In this document: positions 26,052 to 41,211 of the stretch, one piece after another | Numbering within the stretch: the first letter of the stretch is position 1 | How the letters are laid out: each line of letters opens with the position of its first letter | Source of the DNA: Streptomyces sp. I05A-00742 | Lineage (GTDB): Bacteria > Actinomycetota > Actinomycetes > Streptomycetales > Streptomycetaceae | Assembly (NCBI RefSeq): GCF_013055795.1 | Contig: NZ_JABETO010000018.1 | Span: 1 to 64,000, forward strand | DNA length: 64,000 nt | Reading direction: 5' to 3' | Translations under genes and position numbers: made by a program | The notes under the pieces: generated by a model | Seen by the model: only the letters and a program-made list of their open reading frames with translations | What the model was told of the DNA's origin: nothing | Database searches by the model: none

Positions 26052-26308
26052 CCGCCGACCCGCCTCCGCCCACCGCCGTCGCCCTGGAGCTCGAACGCCT
26101 CCGCGGCACCATGGAGGCCGGTTTCGCCCGCGTCGACGGTGCTCTCGCCCTCGTCGTCCAGCGCAACGATCAGACGGATCGGCAGCTTGCGGATCACGAG
26201 GCGCGGCTTGATGCGCTGGAGCGGGGGCGGTGGCCGTTGGCGAGTGTGGCGGCGTTGGTGGGGTTGGCGGGGGTGGTTGTGGCGGTGGTGGAGGTGGTGG
26301 GGAGGTAG
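26048..26308 (+). CDS. Small coiled-coil membrane protein after the holin
   Basis: 86 residues. A charged helical stretch (LELERLRGTMEAGFARVDGA, then QRNDQTDRQLADHEARLDAL) is followed by a C-terminal membrane segment (PLASVAALVGLAGVVVAVVE). This layout is common for small proteins at the end of actinophage lysis cassettes, which may assist or inhibit the holin (family knowledge, function not established). The start codon overlaps the preceding stop codon. It is the last gene of the module and converges on rpoC. Confidence 0.7.
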   Translation: MTADPPPPTAVALELERLRGTMEAGFARVDGALALVVQRNDQTDRQLADHEARLDALERGRWPLASVAALVGLAGVVVAVVEVVGR

Positions 26309-26330
26309 GGGGTGGGGGGTGGGGGGTGGG

Positions 26331-26545
26331 TGTGCCCCGGTCCCGCCCTTTCACCGGTTCTGCAGGCGCTGCGCCCCCGCTCCCCCAGAGCGCGCCTGCG
26401 GCGCGCGTCCTCAAACGCCGGACGGGCTGAAGTCAGCCCGTCCGGCGTTTGAGGACAACCGCGCGGAGCGCGGTTTCAAGGGGGTGCGGGGCACCCCCCG
26501 CAAGAAACGGTGAAAGGGCGGGCCCGGGGCACCCCAGAAACGCCG
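26331..26545. repeat. Composite palindromic intergenic element
   Basis: Two inverted copies of the 70-bp element lie head to head. A 22-bp perfect inverted repeat (26409-26430 with 26433-26454, two-base centre) has outer arms at 26331-26355 and 26508-26532 that match over 25 bases with one mismatch. The right copy (26435-26545) is in the same orientation as the copy at 9966-10070 and identical over the first 44 bases. The hairpin formed could end transcription from both sides. Confidence 0.85.
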
Positions 26546-26549
26546 CAAG

Positions 26550-26575
26550 GCGGCCACCCCCCGAGGGATGACCGC
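26550..26575 (-). terminator. Hairpin downstream of rpoC
   Basis: On the minus strand GCGGTCATCCC pairs with GGGGTGGCCGC (11 bp with two G-T pairs) around TCGG. It begins 23 bases after the rpoC stop codon. Confidence 0.65.
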
Positions 26576-26598
26576 CCTGCGCCCCGAACAAGCGGGGA

Positions 26599-30513
<3,915 letters not shown>

Positions 30514-30636
30514 TTTGTCGTCAATCCCTCTTTCAGGGTTCGTGCCCTCTCGCGTCAGCGAGGTATGGGCTCTACATCAGTGGTCTGGGGGTCCGGGGAC
30601 GACCGGGGCCTCACAGGGAGGCCCCGGTCAGACCCG

Positions 30637-34119
<3,483 letters not shown>

Positions 34120-34280
34120 GAGGGGGTCCTTCCGAGGGCTCGGACTCACTACGCGCGTACCGGTCCCACTCCGTGCATACGAGAGAAATCCCAGCTCAAG
34201 GGGTTTCCATCAGCAGTGCTCGGCAGTGGGCATGCCCCTGGTGACGGGCAGGGAGCAGCTAACAGGCAGCGCAAAGGGTC

Positions 34281-34309
34281 AGTGTAGCCACTTGGCCCAC
34301 TGATGTCCA
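34281..34309 (-). promoter_or_regulatory. Promoter of rpoBC
   Basis: On the minus strand TGGACA (34304-34309) and TACACT (34281-34286) are 17 bases apart. The transcription start near 34274 gives a leader of about 155 bases. The rest of the interval between rpoB and rplL, 34310-34676, holds no gene or repeat that I recognise. Confidence 0.65.
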
Positions 34310-34676
34310 GAGCGGATGTCCCGAGACCGGTGCGATACCAATCTCTCCCTCCGGGATCCTGTTGTCCTCGCCGTGCCGGACGCCTCCGGCGCCCCTGCGG
34401 GCCCTGCCCGCCGACCGCCTACCGGAAGCGCACGACGATACTTCCCTCTCCGCCGGCGATCCATGCCTCGGACGGTGCCTCGGATGGAACTTCGGACCGA
34501 ACCAGCGGGATTCCGAAAGTCACTGCGTCCCGAGAATTGCGCGCGGCGTGCCGTTCGTCAAGGCCCTCCGGCCCCCGGGCGGCCCTGAGCAGCCACGCCG
34601 GGCCACTGCTGCGGGGCAACAAAGATCACCATACTCGCCTCGGGGGCGAGGTGGCGCAGCCCTCCCGGGTACGCCG

Positions 34677-34729
34677 AAGGGCGACCACCCGCATGGGTGA
34701 TCGCCCTTGGCTCTCTGACGTTCGTCAGA
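34677..34729 (-). terminator. Double hairpin terminator after rplL
   Basis: On the minus strand AAGGGCGATCACCC and its partner (with one G-T-type mismatch) form a 14-bp stem at 34677-34708 with loop ATGC. A smaller TCTGACG/CGTCAGA hairpin occurs at 34714-34729, nearer the gene. Confidence 0.8.
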
Positions 34730-34753
34730 CGGGAGTCATACGACTCCCTGAGA

Positions 34754-35143
34754 TCACTTGACCTCGACGGAGGCGCCGGCGCCCTTGAGGGACTCGGCGG
34801 CCTTCTCCGCGGCCTCCTTGGTGACCTTCTCGAGGACCGGCTTCGGGGTGCCGTCGACGAGGTCCTTGGCCTCCTTCAGACCCAGGGAGGTCAGCTCACG
34901 CACGACCTTGATGACCTGGATCTTCTTGTCGCCGGCGCCGGTGAGGATGACGTCGAACTCGTCCTTCTCGTCGGCGGCCTCGGCGGCGGCGCCACCAGCG
35001 GCACCACCGGCGACGACGACCGGCGCGGCAGCGGCGGCGGTGACGTCGAACTTCTCCTCGAAGGCGGAGACGAACGCGGCCAGCTCGAGAAGGGTCATGT
35101 CCTCGAACTGCGAGAGCAGCTCGTCCTGGGTGAGCTTCGCCAT
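34754..35143 (-). CDS. rplL: 50S ribosomal protein L7/L12
   Basis: 129 residues. The start ATG 35141-35143 follows GGAAGGACCC, giving MAKLTQDELLSQFEDMTLLE. The N-terminal dimerisation domain, the Ala/Gly-rich hinge (VVVAGGAAGGAAAEAADEKD) and the C-terminal domain that binds translation factors (KIQVIKVVRELTSLGLKEAK) are all present. L7/L12 forms the stalk together with L10, encoded just upstream. Confidence 0.98.
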   Translation of the reverse strand: MAKLTQDELLSQFEDMTLLELAAFVSAFEEKFDVTAAAAAPVVVAGGAAGGAAAEAADEKDEFDVILTGAGDKKIQVIKVVRELTSLGLKEAKDLVDGTPKPVLEKVTKEAAEKAAESLKGAGASVEVK

Positions 35144-35251
35144 GATGGCGGGTCCTTCCACTAAATCGGCAGGTGCCGGGATGTACATGTCGGCGGGCGT
35201 ACGGCCCGCTGCGACCGGTGCCTGGTGGCGCCGGTCAATGCGCGAGCCGAA

Positions 35252-35782
35252 TTACTCGGCACCGCCCTGCTCGGCCTGCTTGGCACGGAGCGCGTCCACG
35301 GTGCGGACGAGCTTCGTCGGCAGCGCCTGGAAGAGCGAGGCAGCCTGGGACTGCTTGCCCTTCATGGCACCGGCCAGCTTGCTGAGCAGAACCTCGCGGG
35401 ACTCGAGGTCCGCAAGCTTCTTGATCTCATCGGCGGACATCGCCTTACCGTCAAGGACACCGCCCTTGATGATGAGGTTCGGGTTGTCCTTGGCGAAGTC
35501 ACGCAGACCCTTCGCCGACTCCACCGGGTCACCGGTGACGAAGGCGACGGCCGTCGGGCCAGCGAAGAGCTGGTCCTCGAGCGTGATCCCGGCCTCATTG
35601 GCCGCAATCTTGGTCAGCGTGTTCTTCACCACGGCGTACTGGGCGTTCTCACCGAGCGAACGACGCAGCTGCTTGAGCTGCGCCACGGTGAGACCGCGGT
35701 ACTCGGTCAGCACGGCGGCATTGGAGCTGCGGAACTTGTCCGTCAGCTCGGCAACCGCGGCGGACTTGTCGGGCCTCGCCAT
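35252..35782 (-). CDS. rplJ: 50S ribosomal protein L10
   Basis: 176 residues, start ATG 35780-35782 after GGAAGGAGG. It contains the conserved LTEYRGLTVAQLKQLRRSLG and VVKNTLTKIAANEAGITLED. The C-terminal helix SLFQALPTKLVRTVDALRAK binds L12 dimers. L10 is the base of the stalk. The 109-base gap to rplL is typical, and the operon is probably autoregulated through the leader upstream (family knowledge). Confidence 0.98.
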   Translation of the reverse strand: MARPDKSAAVAELTDKFRSSNAAVLTEYRGLTVAQLKQLRRSLGENAQYAVVKNTLTKIAANEAGITLEDQLFAGPTAVAFVTGDPVESAKGLRDFAKDNPNLIIKGGVLDGKAMSADEIKKLADLESREVLLSKLAGAMKGKQSQAASLFQALPTKLVRTVDALRAKQAEQGGAE

Positions 35783-35848
35783 GAGCCTCGGCCTCCTTCC
35801 GGGTGATTCGGACCGCATAGACGCGAGAAGGGACCTGGGCAAAACGAA

Positions 35849-35875
35849 ACGCCCCGGCGCGGGCGCACGGGGCGT
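35849..35875 (-). promoter_or_regulatory. Stem-loop in the rplJ leader
   Basis: On the minus strand ACGCCCC and GGGGCGT pair around a GC-rich loop, 67 bases upstream of rplJ. In many bacteria L10 binds such a leader to repress its own operon; I cannot confirm the full L10-leader consensus by eye. The 318-base gap 35783-36100 holds this leader and the downstream end of the lipoprotein unit, without other genes. Confidence 0.4.
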
Positions 35876-36064
35876 GACTCGACCACTATGAACATGACGT
35901 CCACACGGGAGTTCAACCACAGTCACCTGCGCAGGTCGCCCGCAGCTAGCGGATCCTTCGGCCACCACGCCTTCGGATGAAGGCACAGCAACGACCAGCG
36001 GTCTTTGGCTTCTGCCAGAGAGTACGTGAACGAGCCGTCGTCAGGCAAATCGGCCGTAACGGCC

Positions 36065-36091
36065 GGGGGGGCGCCCCCTGGGAGACGCCCC
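36065..36091 (-). terminator. GC-rich hairpin after the lipoprotein gene
   Basis: On the minus strand GGGGGCG and CGCCCCC pair around a 12-base loop, just beyond the stop codon at 36101. The overlapping GGGGGCGCCCCC is self-complementary, so the exact pairing is uncertain. Confidence 0.45.
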
Positions 36092-36100
36092 CGGGAGACC

Positions 36101-36994
36101 CTAGGAGTCCTTGCCCAGCTGCCCCAGGTCCATGACCTCGGAGGCCGCCGGGGCCTTGACGTCGACCGGCTTGTTGTAGTCCAGGAACTTGATCGTCAGG
36201 TCCATCGGACCCTTCTTGGTGGCGGACCGCATCCGGAACTGCTTGGTGTGGTCCTTGCCGTCGATCCATATGTCCATCTGGAACTTCTCGACGCCAAGGT
36301 CCTCGTACGACTTCAGCTTGGCCTCGTGACGCTTCCTGGCGGCCGCGTCCTCCTTCGCCAGGGACTTCCGCATCTGGGCGAGGGTGACCGTGCCCTTGTA
36401 GTGGGTGGTCCTCACGCCGTCGACGGTCTCCTGGCCGACCTTGTCGAGGTCCTTGGCGGCCTTCATGGAGCCGGCGTCGTCCACCGGGTTCTGCTCGGCC
36501 TGGCCGCGCATCCCGAAGGCATTGGTGCCGCCCGGGGCCTTTCCGGCGGTCCCCGAGGGGAACTTCATCCAGCTCTTGCCACCGGTGGCGGCAGAGCCCT
36601 TCTCGCCGGCGTTGAGGTACATGCCGCCGTCGACGAGGCGGATCTCCATTTCCCCGCTCTCGTCCGGGGTGGCGCCCTTCACCTTCATCTTCATCTGCAT
36701 GGCCTGCGGCTTCATGCTCATCGAGGCCATGGCCTCGACATGCCCGTTCTCGGGCATGGCGCCGCTCATGGTGTACCGCAGCGAAGTGATCTCTTCGTTC
36801 TTCTTCGCGGCCCGTTCCACCGCCGCCGCGAAGGACGCGTCGACCGGCTTCTGCGCGGGCTTCGCGGCCGCATCGGAGCTGTGCCCGGAGGCCTTCTTGT
36901 CATCCTTGCCGTCGTCCGACGAGCAGGCGGCCGTGCCGCACAGCAGGGCGCCGACGAGCAGGGCTCCAGCGGCCTTCCGGTGCATCGAGTTCAT
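36101..36994 (-). CDS. Secreted lipoprotein, LppX/LolA-like family
   Basis: 297 residues when started at ATG 36992-36994 (GGGGAAAAGATC upstream). A lipoprotein signal peptide is present: MNSMHRKAAGALLVGALLCG then TAACSSDD with the lipobox cysteine. A disordered Asp/Lys/Ser stretch follows, then a beta-rich domain (EITSLRYTMSGAMPENGHVE, FQMDIWIDGKDHTKQFRMRS) of the LppX/LprG-LolA-like type that binds hydrophobic ligands. The ligand is unknown. It is tandem with a related lipoprotein gene; both lie between ribosomal protein genes. A terminator at 37086-37128 separates the two. Confidence 0.85.
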   Translation of the reverse strand: MNSMHRKAAGALLVGALLCGTAACSSDDGKDDKKASGHSSDAAAKPAQKPVDASFAAAVERAAKKNEEITSLRYTMSGAMPENGHVEAMASMSMKPQAMQMKMKVKGATPDESGEMEIRLVDGGMYLNAGEKGSAATGGKSWMKFPSGTAGKAPGGTNAFGMRGQAEQNPVDDAGSMKAAKDLDKVGQETVDGVRTTHYKGTVTLAQMRKSLAKEDAAARKRHEAKLKSYEDLGVEKFQMDIWIDGKDHTKQFRMRSATKKGPMDLTIKFLDYNKPVDVKAPAASEVMDLGQLGKDS

Positions 36995-37085
36995 GATCTT
37001 TTCCCCAATGGGCATCGCGGTTTTCGCGAAAACTTTTGCAAACTTCCGTGACAATACCCTTCGGTAGCCCAAAGGGAACAGCGAC

Positions 37086-37128
37086 AATACGGCCCCCGCA
37101 CCTCGGGGTGAGGCGCGGGGGCCGTATT
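37086..37128. terminator. Terminator between the two lipoprotein genes
   Basis: AATACGGCCCCCGC (37086-37099) pairs perfectly with 37115-37128. Inside it CCTC/GAGG add four pairs. It follows the upstream minus-strand lipoprotein gene by 28 bases. Confidence 0.88.
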
Positions 37129-37155
37129 CGCTCAGCGGATGAGGTCCGCGCGGCT

Positions 37156-38112
37156 CTACGCGCCGGCGCCGGAACCGCCCTTCAGCTTCTTCATCATTTC
37201 GATGAAGTCGAGGGTCTCACCGGCCGGCGGCGCCTGGACGTCGGCCTTGGCGCCGTAGTCCTTGTAGTCCGCGGCCATTTTGATCTTGCCCTGGGCGCTG
37301 TCCATGCCCACGACCATCTTCACCGGCAGGTCCTCGCTGTTGAGCCAGAACTCCATGTCGTAGTTCTTGATGCCGGACTTCTTGATGTTGTCCAGCAGCT
37401 GCTCACGGTCCTTGGCGTCCATGAGCTTGGCGGACTCGTTGCCCTTCACCACTTCGTCGACACTCAGCGTGCCCTTGTAGTGCTGGGCGTCGACACCATT
37501 GACCTTTTCCGAACCGAGGTTCTTGAGGTTGGGCGAGTCGAGCAGGACGGCCATCTGCTTGGCCGGGTCCTGGTTCATGTCGTTCATGTTCCCCGTCATC
37601 TGCTTCTGGAGCGCGGGGTCCCCCGACTCCTTGGCAGCGGCGGCCACGTCGATCTTCATCCACTTCTTGCCGCGCATTTCGGCGGGGGCGGATTCCATGG
37701 CCTTGGCGGGCATCTGCATGTACATCACGTTGCCCAGCATGATCATGCGCGTGGCACCGGGGCCGTCCTTGCCGGCGAGTGCCGTACCGCTCACCGTCAT
37801 GTCCAGGACCGTGGGGTTCCAGCCCTGAACGCCGTCCATCACCATGGTCCCGGCGGGGGCGTCCTTCATGCCGGTCGGCATCTCCATGGTCATGTGGACC
37901 TTGGCCGACTTCGCCGCGCTGGTCTTCTTGAAGGCCGCCTGAAGGGCCTGGACCGGGCTCCGGCCCTCGGTCTTCGCGTCGCTCTTCGACTGGTTCTGCG
38001 AAGAGCTCTTGTCGTCCTTCTTCTTGTCGTCGGAGTCGCATGCGACGGCGCCGACGAGAACCGCCGCGGCGGACAGCGAGATACCTATGCGACGGACCGT
38101 GGACTTGGACAT
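37156..38112 (-). CDS. Secreted lipoprotein, paralogue of the preceding gene
   Basis: 318 residues, starting ATG 38110-38112 after TGGGGGAT. The signal peptide MSKSTVRRIGISLSAAAVLV followed by GAVACDSDD has a lipobox (VAC). The mature protein has a charged linker and then alternating strands (SAKVHMTMEMPTGMKDAPAG, KNYDMEFWLNSEDLPVKMVV), as in the neighbouring lipoprotein. The C-terminal halves of the pair share the pattern YDM.FW or FQMDIW, Asp-Gly or Ser-Glu, and a final VD.. or DV.AP..AGE..D. It is a putative lipid or small hydrophobic ligand-binding protein at the outer face of the membrane. Confidence 0.85.
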   Translation of the reverse strand: MSKSTVRRIGISLSAAAVLVGAVACDSDDKKKDDKSSSQNQSKSDAKTEGRSPVQALQAAFKKTSAAKSAKVHMTMEMPTGMKDAPAGTMVMDGVQGWNPTVLDMTVSGTALAGKDGPGATRMIMLGNVMYMQMPAKAMESAPAEMRGKKWMKIDVAAAAKESGDPALQKQMTGNMNDMNQDPAKQMAVLLDSPNLKNLGSEKVNGVDAQHYKGTLSVDEVVKGNESAKLMDAKDREQLLDNIKKSGIKNYDMEFWLNSEDLPVKMVVGMDSAQGKIKMAADYKDYGAKADVQAPPAGETLDFIEMMKKLKGGSGAGA

Positions 38113-38195
38113 ATCCCCCACCTTTTTGGAGACCACTTGCACGTTCGTTCGCCCGACGATAACGCAGCCGCACGACAAGAAGACAATAAGAAAGA

Positions 38196-38234
38196 GGCCG
38201 TCCCCCGCACCCGGAACGGGTACGGGGGACGGCC
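38196..38234 (-). terminator. Terminator after rplA
   Basis: GGCCGTCCCCCG (38196-38207) pairs perfectly with 38223-38234, with an inner CCCG/CGGG hairpin. It lies 30 bases beyond the rplA stop codon. Confidence 0.88.
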
Positions 38235-38264
38235 CCCAGGTCACACGCTGTGCGGGACCGTCGT

Positions 38265-38981
38265 TCAGACGGTCTCGTCCTCGACGAGGAGGTTGCGGGT
38301 GCGGTTCGGGTCCAGCGGGATGCCGGGGCCCATGGTGGTGCTCAGGGTCGCCTTCTTGACGTAGCGGCCCTTGGCGGCGGACGGCTTGAGGCGGAGGATC
38401 TCCTCGAGCGCGGCGCTGTAGTTCTCGATCAGCGACTTCTCGTCGAACGACGTCTTGCCGATGATGAAGTGCAGGTTCGCGTGCTTGTCGACACGGAACT
38501 CGATCTTGCCGCCCTTGATCTCGGTCACGGCCTTGGCCGTGTCCGGGGTGACCGTGCCGGTCTTCGGGTTCGGCATCAGACCACGGGGACCGAGCACGCG
38601 GCCGAGGCGGCCGACCTTGCCCATGAGGTCCGGGGTGGCGACGACGGCGTCGAAGTCCAGACGGCCCTTGGCGACCTCGTCGATGAGCTCGTCGGCGCCG
38701 ACGATGTCGGCGCCCGCGGCACGCGCGGCCTCGGCACGGTCACCGGTCGCGAAGACCAGGACCCGGGCGGTCTTACCGGTGCCGTGCGGAAGGTTCACGG
38801 TGCCACGGACCATCTGGTCCGCCTTGCGCGGGTCGACGCCCAGACGCAGGGCGACCTCGACGGTGCCGTCGAACTTGGTGCCGGAGGTGTCCTTCGCCAG
38901 ACGGACGGCCTCGAGCGGGGCGTACAGACGCTCCCGGTCGATCTTCGCGTCCGCGTTGCGAAGAGTCTTGCTGCGCTTCAC
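38265..38981 (-). CDS. rplA: 50S ribosomal protein L1
   Basis: 238 residues, starting GTG 38979-38981 after GAGGAG. It contains TVEVALRLGVDPRKADQMVR, the loop GRLGRVLGPRGLMPNPKTGT and the C-terminal RYVKKATLSTTMGPGIPLDP, all conserved in L1, which forms the mobile stalk at the E site. L1 usually represses the rplK-rplA operon by binding its leader. The 170-base gap to rplK contains a small hairpin at 39061-39086 and no gene. Confidence 0.98.
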   Translation of the reverse strand: MKRSKTLRNADAKIDRERLYAPLEAVRLAKDTSGTKFDGTVEVALRLGVDPRKADQMVRGTVNLPHGTGKTARVLVFATGDRAEAARAAGADIVGADELIDEVAKGRLDFDAVVATPDLMGKVGRLGRVLGPRGLMPNPKTGTVTPDTAKAVTEIKGGKIEFRVDKHANLHFIIGKTSFDEKSLIENYSAALEEILRLKPSAAKGRYVKKATLSTTMGPGIPLDPNRTRNLLVEDETV

Positions 38982-39151
38982 TGAAACTCCTCAGTGGTGA
39001 TTGGAGTCGTGGTCCGGGCCAGCGCTGGCCCTTCCACGGGTGCTGCCAGGGGTGGTTGTCAGCCCGCGCCCTTCTTGGGGCGGGCTTCCGCCCTCATTCG
39101 CTCCGCGGACGGCTTCGCTGCGCTCCGCCGGCCACTCCGCGAATTCGGTTG

Positions 39152-39586
39152 TCAGCCCTCGACCGTGATGCCCATGGAACGGGCGGTGCCGGCGATGATC
39201 TTCGCGGCGGCGTCCAGGTCGTTGGCGTTCAGGTCGGGCATCTTGGTCGTGGCGATCTCGCGGACCTGCGCCTCGGTGATCTTGGCGACCTTGGTCTTGT
39301 GCGGCTCGCCGGAGCCCTTGTCCACGCCCGCGGCCTTGAGGATCAGCTTCGCGGCCGGCGGAGTCTTGGTCACGAAGGTGAAGGAACGGTCCTCGTAGAC
39401 CGTGATCTCCACCGGCACGACCATGCCACGCTGCGACTCGGTCGCGGCGTTGTAGGCCTTGCAGAACTCCATGATGTTGACGCCGTGCTGACCCAGCGCG
39501 GGGCCGACCGGCGGAGCCGGGTTGGCGGCACCGGCCTGGATCTGGAGCTTGATAAGCCCCGTGACCTTCTTCTTCTTGGGAGGCAT
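39152..39586 (-). CDS. rplK: 50S ribosomal protein L11
   Basis: 144 residues, the normal length. The N-terminal domain has the proline-rich loop [20 protein letters not shown], where thiopeptide-resistance changes would occur; it is wild-type. The C-terminal RNA-binding domain ends [17 protein letters not shown]. Together with 23S rRNA it forms the GTPase-associated centre. It begins a unit with rplA and follows nusG after a terminator. Confidence 0.98.
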
Positions 39587-39685
39587 TGCTCTCTCCGGGT
39601 CCTAGTGAGAGTTTTTTGCCCGCGACACACTGCGCGCAGGCATACCGCACCACGATAACGGGTAACGTGGCCGGGCCAAAAACCG

Positions 39686-39722
39686 AGAGGTCAGACAGGC
39701 CCTGTGAGCCGGTCTGACCTCT
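39686..39722 (-). terminator. Terminator after nusG
   Basis: AGAGGTCAGAC (39686-39696) pairs perfectly with 39712-39722, with a smaller GGC/GCC pairing inside, just past the nusG stop codon. Confidence 0.85.
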
Positions 39723-39747
39723 TCGGAGGCTTACGTGCCAGAAGGTG

Positions 39748-40653
39748 TCAGTTCTTCTGGATCTGGTCGAAGCTGAGCTCGACCGGGGTCTCGCGGCCGA
39801 AGATCTCGACGAGGCCCTTGACCTTCTTCGAGTCGGCGTTGATCTCGTTGATCGTGGCCTGGAGCGTCGCGAACGGGCCGTCGGTGACGGTGACGGAGTC
39901 GCCGACCTCGAAGTCCAGCACCTGGACCTCGACCTTGCGGCTGGGGGCCGGGCGGCCCTCGGCCTCGGCGGCCTCCTTGGCGGCCTTCTCCTCGGCCTCC
40001 GGGGCGAGCATCTTGACGATCTCGTCCAGGGTCAGCGGGTACGGGTCGTAGGCGTTGCCCACGAAGCCGGTGACGCCGGGGGTGTTGCGGACGACGCCCC
40101 AGGACTCGTTCGTCAGGTCCATGCGCACCAGCACATAGCCGGGGAGCTTGTTCTGGCGGACGGTGCGGCGGTCGCCGTTCTTGATCTGGACGACCTCTTC
40201 CTGCGGCACCTCGGCCTGGAAGATGTAGTCCTCGACGTTGAGCGAGACGGCGCGCTGCTCGAGGTTGGTCTTCACGCGGTTCTCGTAACCCGCGTAGGTG
40301 TGGATGACGTACCACTCGCCGGGCAGCCCGCGGAGCTCCTCGCGGAGCGCGGCGACCGGGTCCACCGGAGCGGTCTCCTCGGCCTCGGCGGTCTCCTCGG
40401 CGTCGGCGTCGGCCTCGGCGAGTGCCTCGGTCTCGTCCTCGACACGCACGGCGGCCTCCTCGGCCGGCTCGCCGGCCGCTGCCTCCTCCGCGTCGAGCTC
40501 GTCGGCGCCATCGGCATTCTCGACGATCTCGCGCTCGGTGTCGTCAGCGGCAGCCCCGCCCTCGACCTCGGCCGAGGCAGCCGCGGCATCGACGTCGGCC
40601 GGTTCTGCCGACTCGACGGGCTCGGCGGCGTCGTTCAGGTTCGGGTCAGACAC
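39748..40653 (-). CDS. nusG: Transcription elongation/antitermination factor NusG
   Basis: 301 residues. The first 105 are an acidic, alanine-rich extension typical of Streptomyces NusG (for instance DAEEAAAGEPAEEAAVRVED), followed by the NGN domain (EWYVIHTYAGYENRVKTNLE, LPGYVLVRMDLTNESWGVVR) and the KOW domain (FEVGDSVTVTDGPFATLQAT). The GTG start at 40651-40653 has AGGAAGAAGC upstream. It couples RNA polymerase to pausing, Rho and the ribosome. It follows secE by 95 bases. Confidence 0.97.
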   Translation of the reverse strand: MSDPNLNDAAEPVESAEPADVDAAAASAEVEGGAAADDTEREIVENADGADELDAEEAAAGEPAEEAAVRVEDETEALAEADADAEETAEAEETAPVDPVAALREELRGLPGEWYVIHTYAGYENRVKTNLEQRAVSLNVEDYIFQAEVPQEEVVQIKNGDRRTVRQNKLPGYVLVRMDLTNESWGVVRNTPGVTGFVGNAYDPYPLTLDEIVKMLAPEAEEKAAKEAAEAEGRPAPSRKVEVQVLDFEVGDSVTVTDGPFATLQATINEINADSKKVKGLVEIFGRETPVELSFDQIQKN

Positions 40654-40748
40654 GTGGCTGCTTCTTCCTGGCTACAAGGGGTGGAACGTGCGAAAAGGCG
40701 GCTCTCCGGAACCCTCCCGGAGGCGACCGCCTTGGCGCGCGGGCGGGC

Positions 40749-41036
40749 TCAGCCGAAGACGTACTTGACGGCGTGGCTGAACCCATAGTCAATCACGGTC
40801 ACGAGACCAATGACGATGACGACGAAGACGATCACCACAGTGGTGTACGTCGAGAGCTGGCCACGCGAGGGCCAGACGACCTTGCGGAGCTCCGCGACGA
40901 CCTGGCGGTAGAACAGCGCCATGCGCCCCAGCGGGCCCTTCTTGCCACGCTTGCCGCCGCGGCGCTTCTTGACGGCGACCTCGTCCTCGGGACGACCGCT
41001 CTCAGGCGTCGCGGTGGAGCCAAGGGCTTCCGTCAC
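40749..41036 (-). CDS. secE: Protein translocase subunit SecE
   Basis: 95 residues with the GTG at 41034-41036, preceded by GAGGAC. The basic N-terminal part (KKRRGGKRGKKGPLGRMALF) and the conserved RQVVAELRKVVWPSRGQLST are followed by one transmembrane helix (VVIVFVVIVIGLVTVIDYGF). SecE clamps SecY in the translocon. It lies between tRNA-Trp and nusG, the order found across actinobacteria. Confidence 0.96.
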   Translation of the reverse strand: MTEALGSTATPESGRPEDEVAVKKRRGGKRGKKGPLGRMALFYRQVVAELRKVVWPSRGQLSTYTTVVIVFVVIVIGLVTVIDYGFSHAVKYVFG

Positions 41037-41138
41037 TACGTCCTCACCTGAATCCGGGTCGTGGCCGTGCCGCGCCCGGTTGAGCCGCACGGCGGTGCAT
41101 CAGTGCGTACGCACGCACCTCGGTGACGATGCGTGTAG

Positions 41139-41211
41139 CAGGGCCGAAGGGACTTGAACCCCCAACCGCTGGTTTTGGAGACCAGTGCTCTACCAATTGA
41201 GCTACGACCCT
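41139..41211 (-). tRNA. tRNA-Trp (CCA)
   Basis: On the minus strand AGGGTCG...CGGCCCT form the acceptor stem, with one G-T pair. The D arm TAGCTCAATTGGTAGAGC, anticodon loop CTCCAAA with anticodon CCA, and T arm GGGGGTTCAAGTCCC are complete. CCA is not encoded. It lies just upstream of secE. Confidence 0.97.

Noticed and set aside
12880..26308. R-type (contractile) tailocin or extracellular injection system
   Set aside because: No sheath, baseplate-wedge, AAA ATPase or spike gene of that type is present; the order is that of a non-contractile tail.
12880..26308. Intact prophage
   Set aside because: No head, packaging, integration or replication gene, and no duplicated attachment site flanks the module.
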